36,305 nt of DNA from an uncultured Saprospiraceae bacterium (lineage in GTDB: Bacteria; Bacteroidota; Bacteroidia; Chitinophagales; Saprospiraceae). The translations under genes were made by a program, and so were the position numbers. How positions within the stretch are numbered: the stretch's first letter is position 1; every line of letters starts with the position of its first letter. The stretch lies in contig CALDSS010000023.1 of the NCBI GenBank assembly GCA_937924495.1, forward strand, positions 1 to 36,305. The letters run 5' to 3'. The notes below the pieces were generated by a model that did no database searches, was not told where the DNA came from, and worked only from the letters and a program-made list of their open reading frames with translations. Positions 33,140 to 36,305 of the stretch are shown here, piece by piece.

Positions 33140-33261
33140 AGTTGTTTAAAAACTCATTGATTGGCTACAAGCGGCAAATTTAATCCTGAATTACGTTAAA
33201 AATCCTCGTCGATGCTAAGGCATCGACTGCGGTTTTTGCCTCGTCTAATGAAAAAACAACT
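33140..33261. repeat. possible MITE or IS remnant with inverted ends
   Basis: AGTTGTTT (33140-33147) and AAACAACT (33254-33261) bracket 106 bp. The centre holds a 40-base hairpin, with an outer TTAATCC/AATTACG stretch. The ends are short and the flanks are not clearly duplicated. Confidence 0.35.
33198..33237. terminator. strong bidirectional terminator-like hairpin
   Basis: AAAAATCC, then GTCGATGC-TAAG-GCATCGAC, then GGTTTTT: an 8-bp perfect stem with matching A- and T-runs outside, allowing termination on either strand. It would end the minus-strand transcript from the cytochrome/VCBS gene. Confidence 0.65.
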
Positions 33262-33361
33262 CACTTCAATTTCGAAACTTTATTATTTCAACTTTACTAA
33301 AGGGAAAATCAAAAGTAAATCTATTTTGAAATATACAATATTGTTGTTATTTTTTTTGAAT

Positions 33362-34882
33362 TTATTTCAACTGATTAAGCATAACTGAAATGTCATATTT
33401 CGCTTCATCCCATTGTTTCTTAATGTTATTCGGAACGGGAGGTGGCGTGACACCAAACAGGCCAAGGACTAAATCCAAGTCTCCATCCCCATCAAAATCA
33501 GCTTTTTCTAAACATAAAGATCGAATCGGTTTTTCACTTGGTACAACTTGAGATTCAAACTCGAAGGTTTTGGTATTTTTGTTTTCCAAATAAATAAAAC
33601 TCTCTTTTAGCCCTTTAGTGTATTCAGGAAAGAAGGCAGTACCAGCCAAATCAATATCCCCGTCTTCATCAAAATCAGCAGCTACCACTTTTGTGCTTCC
33701 GTATATTGGATAAAAAAACGATTCTTCATAAATGCCATTTCGATTCAAATGAATTCTGATACCGTGATATAGTTTGGGGATGTAAGAGTAATCGGCATTG
33801 TCGCCATGAGCCGAGATGATATCTTTTCTGCCGTCTTTATCAAAATCAATAAATACAAAATCACTCGAACCATAATGCGGAGGAAATCTCAAAAGTCGTT
33901 TGGGCTCAAAAGTTAGATTTTCTTTTTGGATAAATTGCCAAATGGATTCATCTCCCTGAGCAAACATTGCAATGATGTCCTTCAATCCATCGCCATTGAT
34001 GTCTTCTATGTAAAATTTTATTGCCCCTGGCAGCTCCAATAGAGGTTTGCGCTCGTACTGTCCCTTCTTTTTTACAAATAAAACTAAGCCTCCGATGTCG
34101 TGTCCAAATTCAGCGACGACAATCTCCTTTTTACCGTCAGTATTTAAATCAACATACTCACTATGGACTGGTCTGCGGAGTTTGTCCAAAAGGATTGTTT
34201 TTTGGGTTTGCCCCAAAAGCGAAAGGTTTCCTTTTGGTAAGTTTCCAGGAAAAAGTTTTCCAATATGTGTGAAAACCGTTCCTTCATCCGTAAAATGAAA
34301 ATCAACAACAGGGCTCTCTACTTCAAAACTTCGATTCCCTTTTTTTGTCCAATGGAAAATTTGATTTTTAAAATTGCCCATCCATAGTTCCTTCTTTTGG
34401 TTGTCAAATTCAATGGAAGTCATAGAAGCGCCATAGTCTTGCTCCACGTACAAATCTTGCCGCCGAAATTGTGGAGAGGTTTTGCTTCTCGTGGCACGCG
34501 TACTATCCACAGGGATTTTCTCTGGGGCTCGATTTAAAATATATTCTTTTAATGCCAACCAATCTTTTTCTTCGATGATTGGCTCCGAAGGGTAGATGTT
34601 TAAACGATTAAATATCGCCAATTCATCTGGAGCAAGTTTTTCACGTCGATCTGCTTTTTTATTAGGAATGCCCATTCGTAAACCCATCTCTGGCAAAACT
34701 GAATTTGCCCAAACATCTTTGGTCAAATCCTTGGGGTCGGCAGGCAGATGGCAATTGCCGCAGTAGGTGATGTAATTTTTTTCTTCAGCACTCATCTCCG
34801 TAGGCAAATCAGATTTGCATGAAAATGCAAAAAATAGAAAGCTGATAAAGACAAATGGACTTTTTTTAGAAAAGCTATTCAT
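33362..34882 (-). CDS. lipoprotein fusing a c-type haem motif to VCBS/FG-GAP repeats
   Basis: A 506-aa lipoprotein (FFAFSC, C22). Close to the mature N-terminus is a c-type haem site YCGNCH (C41, C44, H45) within a cytochrome-like helix (EEKNYITYCGNCHLPADP). Residues ~130-490 form a propeller of FG-GAP/VCBS repeats with Ca-binding loops DLNTDGKKEIV, DINGDGLKDII, DFDKDGRKDII, DFDEDGDIDLA and DFDGDGDLDLV. One haem and a seven-blade-like propeller suggest electron transfer tied to binding at the outer membrane, but no partner can be named. The start was chosen because it gives a proper lipoprotein signal. The upstream neighbour is the YwqG-like gene, 42 bp away. Confidence 0.85.
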   Translation of the reverse strand: MNSFSKKSPFVFISFLFFAFSCKSDLPTEMSAEEKNYITYCGNCHLPADPKDLTKDVWANSVLPEMGLRMGIPNKKADRREKLAPDELAIFNRLNIYPSEPIIEEKDWLALKEYILNRAPEKIPVDSTRATRSKTSPQFRRQDLYVEQDYGASMTSIEFDNQKKELWMGNFKNQIFHWTKKGNRSFEVESPVVDFHFTDEGTVFTHIGKLFPGNLPKGNLSLLGQTQKTILLDKLRRPVHSEYVDLNTDGKKEIVVAEFGHDIGGLVLFVKKKGQYERKPLLELPGAIKFYIEDINGDGLKDIIAMFAQGDESIWQFIQKENLTFEPKRLLRFPPHYGSSDFVFIDFDKDGRKDIISAHGDNADYSYIPKLYHGIRIHLNRNGIYEESFFYPIYGSTKVVAADFDEDGDIDLAGTAFFPEYTKGLKESFIYLENKNTKTFEFESQVVPSEKPIRSLCLEKADFDGDGDLDLVLGLFGVTPPPVPNNIKKQWDEAKYDISVMLNQLK

Positions 34883-34924
34883 GAAGTAGGCTTAATTTGA
34901 ATCCGGTCGAAAAGTAATTCTTTT

Positions 34925-35728
34925 CTACGTATTTTGAATTAAGTAGCAAGCAATCTGTGATTCCGGTTCAAAGAAGATAAATAGATCACCATCTGACCAA
35001 AAATTTAGATGATCAAAAAAGCGCTGATAAAAATCATTACGCCCTTTTACATTGGTGCGAATCACAGGAATGTCATGGTATTCGCTCGTTAACTGACAAA
35101 CAAATTTCATAAGCTTTCCACTCTTAGGACATTTGGGAATGTCGGGGTATTGAATCCAATGAGGTGCTCCAGTGCTTCCCACATTTGCCTCAGCAACATT
35201 GACTTTAGTGGCCCGAATAGGTGTTTTTTCAAAAACAATTTGAGAGTCAAATTTCAACTCTTCTTCGTAAGCATTATCAGTTTTTTCTAAATCATCAATA
35301 TCAAAAACATTGGGCATAATTGGATTTGAATAATCGACGTAAAAGTTTTCAATATTCAGATAAATCGGACAAATTAGGTGCAAGTCATAAGGCAACCAAT
35401 CAAATGCTTTATCATCGGGTGACAGCATGCCCAAATATTGCATTGGTGCCACAAAGTCAAATTTTGGCGTCGTAATACCCATTGGAACTTCACCTCCCAA
35501 ATAACTGTGGCCTCCCTCTCCAATTTCGAGTTGATGAACCTTATTGGGCGTGACTTCAATGTATTTGAATTTCTCTTCTCCTGTCTGGAGTTCGCGTTCG
35601 CCCATTTCTTCTCCTTCTTCATATTCGAGTATTTCGGCGAGTTTTCCTTTACGGAAAATGAGTTCCATCGCGGAGTATTGTGTCATCGCATCTTCTTTAC
35701 TGACGGCTTGTGTTTTGATGAAATTCAT
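34925..35728 (-). CDS. YwqG/DUF1963-like protein; true N-terminus lies upstream without a normal start codon
   Basis: The 267 aa from ATG 35728 include a C-terminal region resembling the DUF1963/YwqG family: APHWIQYPDIPKCPKSGKLMKFVCQLTSE cut in two by function, with CP-SGK and FVCQL blocks, and a final LNFWSDGDLFIFFEPESQ. The same frame stays open upstream to a TAA at 35870-35872, and its last codons read GEEKRLYLAGWEVNFDGSEDC, clearly protein-like and continuous with MNFIKTQ. Yet no ATG, GTG or TTG occurs in those 47 codons. The real start is therefore either a rare codon (ATT or ATA) or was lost by mutation. Function of the family is unknown. Located 42 bp upstream of the cytochrome/VCBS gene on the same strand. 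Confidence 0.65.
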   Translation of the reverse strand: MNFIKTQAVSKEDAMTQYSAMELIFRKGKLAEILEYEEGEEMGERELQTGEEKFKYIEVTPNKVHQLEIGEGGHSYLGGEVPMGITTPKFDFVAPMQYLGMLSPDDKAFDWLPYDLHLICPIYLNIENFYVDYSNPIMPNVFDIDDLEKTDNAYEEELKFDSQIVFEKTPIRATKVNVAEANVGSTGAPHWIQYPDIPKCPKSGKLMKFVCQLTSEYHDIPVIRTNVKGRNDFYQRFFDHLNFWSDGDLFIFFEPESQIACYLIQNT

Positions 35729-35871
35729 ACAATCCTCCGAGCCGTCAAAGTTGACTTCCCAACCTGCGAGATAGAGGCGTTTTTCTTCTCCATTTTGAGA
35801 ATTGGATTTGAGTTGGATAAGGATAATTATTATTTTTGGATGAATGCCTAGTGGTATGTGATTCCTATTTT

Positions 35872-36044
35872 ATGGGACACGGATTAAACTGATTTAAAGG
35901 ATTAGAACGGATTGAATGTTTTTTAAATATCTTTTTTCAATGAATTTACGCTGTAAAATTTTTGGATAAATAGGGAGTGTATTTAGAATTAGACAAATTA
36001 AATCCGTTTTAATCCTTTTTATATCCGTTCAATCAGTGTCCTAT
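35872..36044. repeat. 173-bp element with ~42-bp imperfect inverted repeats
   Basis: The left arm (35872-35914) begins ATGGGACACGGATTAAACTG; the right arm (36001-36044) read on the minus strand begins ATAGGACACTGATTGAACGG. Both arms share GGACAC, GATT, AAGGATTA and AACGGATT blocks in the same order. The 86-base centre is AT-rich and non-coding. Both arms together can form a long cruciform. Confidence 0.7.
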
Positions 36045-36064
36045 CACGTTGTTAAGGCAGCTTT

Positions 36065-36305
36065 TCAACAACACCCCGACCCCGGCGTACAAGACCCACC
36101 ACCAGAGGCAATCAAATCTGAAAGATTCACTTTTGGCTTCACTTCCTCTGCTACGACCACAGGAGCACAGCAGGCAGCCGCTTTTTCCTCAGGCGTTTCG
36201 GCGCGGTCTTTCGCTTTGCAGCAAGTTTGCTCAGTACCGAGTTTTACGATGACTTTGTCGGTATGAATTTGGACTTGGTTGATGTTCAAAACAGCTTTAT
36301 GAAAA
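36065..36305 (-). CDS. Cys-rich C-terminal part of a protein running off the window
   Basis: The minus-strand frame is open from the window edge to a stop at 36065. A TTG at 36289 could start a 74-aa protein, but codons beyond it continue without a stop to the edge (FHKAVLNINQVQIH), so a longer gene truncated by the window is likely. Cysteines fall in pairs: QTCCK, AACCAP and the terminal SCTPGSGCC, eight residues of a metal- or cluster-binding type layout separated by Ala/Glu/Lys-rich linker. I do not recognise the family; metal binding is inferred from the Cys pattern only. Confidence 0.55.
   Translation of the reverse strand, partial: FHKAVLNINQVQIHTDKVIVKLGTEQTCCKAKDRAETPEEKAAACCAPVVVAEEVKPKVNLSDLIASGGGSCTPGSGCC

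Larger units (their letters stand above)
33040..33361. other. intergenic region with hairpins and a possible MITE
   Basis: No gene. Contains a small TTCCC-GAAA-GGGAA hairpin (33078-33091) upstream of the BNR-propeller gene, a strong hairpin (33198-33237) and flanking AGTTGTTT inverted repeats (33140-33261). Confidence 0.6.

Noticed and set aside
1-36305. CRISPR array, tRNA or rRNA genes
   Set aside because: No regularly spaced repeats, cloverleaf-like stems or rRNA-like blocks were noticed; a dedicated tRNA scan could not be run.

Overview
The window looks like a chromosomal segment of a Bacteroidota bacterium, probably a Saprospiria/Chitinophagia-type lineage. Supporting signs: AT-rich DNA; Bacteroidota-type promoter boxes (TAnnTTTG) upstream of many genes; several secreted proteins ending in type IX secretion (T9SS) sorting domains; a MopE-like/thrombospondin-3 repeat protein; lamin-tail (LTD) and CotH surface proteins; a Bacteroidota-style uppS-bamA pair. 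Genus and species cannot be fixed from the sequence alone. No rRNA, tRNA, CRISPR array, phage or intact IS element was seen.

Layout. 1-1122 (-) is the N-terminal 374 codons of DNA primase dnaG, cut by the window edge. 1123-1477 is non-coding, with an inverted pair of REP-like palindromes and a decayed gene fragment. 1478-5009 holds a GT-C type membrane glycosyltransferase (-), carrying a palindromic DNA element translated in frame, a divergent ATP-grasp protein (+) and a LysE-like membrane protein (+). 5192-8081 holds a large Ca-binding-repeat T9SS cargo and a charged exported protein, each followed by a good terminator. 8138-9528 (-) is a tandem pair of exported paralogues, the upstream one broken by an in-frame TGA. 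9639-13172 (+) is uppS then bamA. 13248-15241 (-) is a small membrane protein and a lipoprotein with a permuted papain-like His...Cys domain. 15580-19246 (+) is an LTD-domain surface protein and a conserved lipoprotein. 19310-20392 (-) is a trypsin-like protease with a zinc ribbon. 20594-23235 (+) is efp-accB-accC. 23306-27498 holds a small coiled-coil protein (-), a LTD-CotH-T9SS protein (+), a repeat protein (-) and a transglutaminase-like protein (+). 27518-34882 is all (-): di-haem peroxidase lipoprotein, exported unknown, BNR-propeller T9SS protein and a cytochrome/VCBS fusion lipoprotein. 34925-36305 (-) has a YwqG/DUF1963-like protein with no usable start codon in front of its real N-terminus, a 173-bp inverted-repeat element, and the Cys-rich tail of a protein running off the window.

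How it fits together. Housekeeping genes (dnaG, uppS, bamA, efp, accB, accC) serve replication, envelope lipid carrier synthesis, outer-membrane protein assembly, translation and fatty-acid initiation. They are interspersed with accessory exported genes whose products would be displayed or released through T9SS or held as lipoproteins. No single operon reads clearly as a new defence or biosynthetic system. The most unusual content is small palindromic or inverted-repeat DNA (1147-1280, 1932-1998, 30426-30496, 33140-33261, 35872-36044), including one copy inside a reading frame, plus several damaged or odd gene starts.
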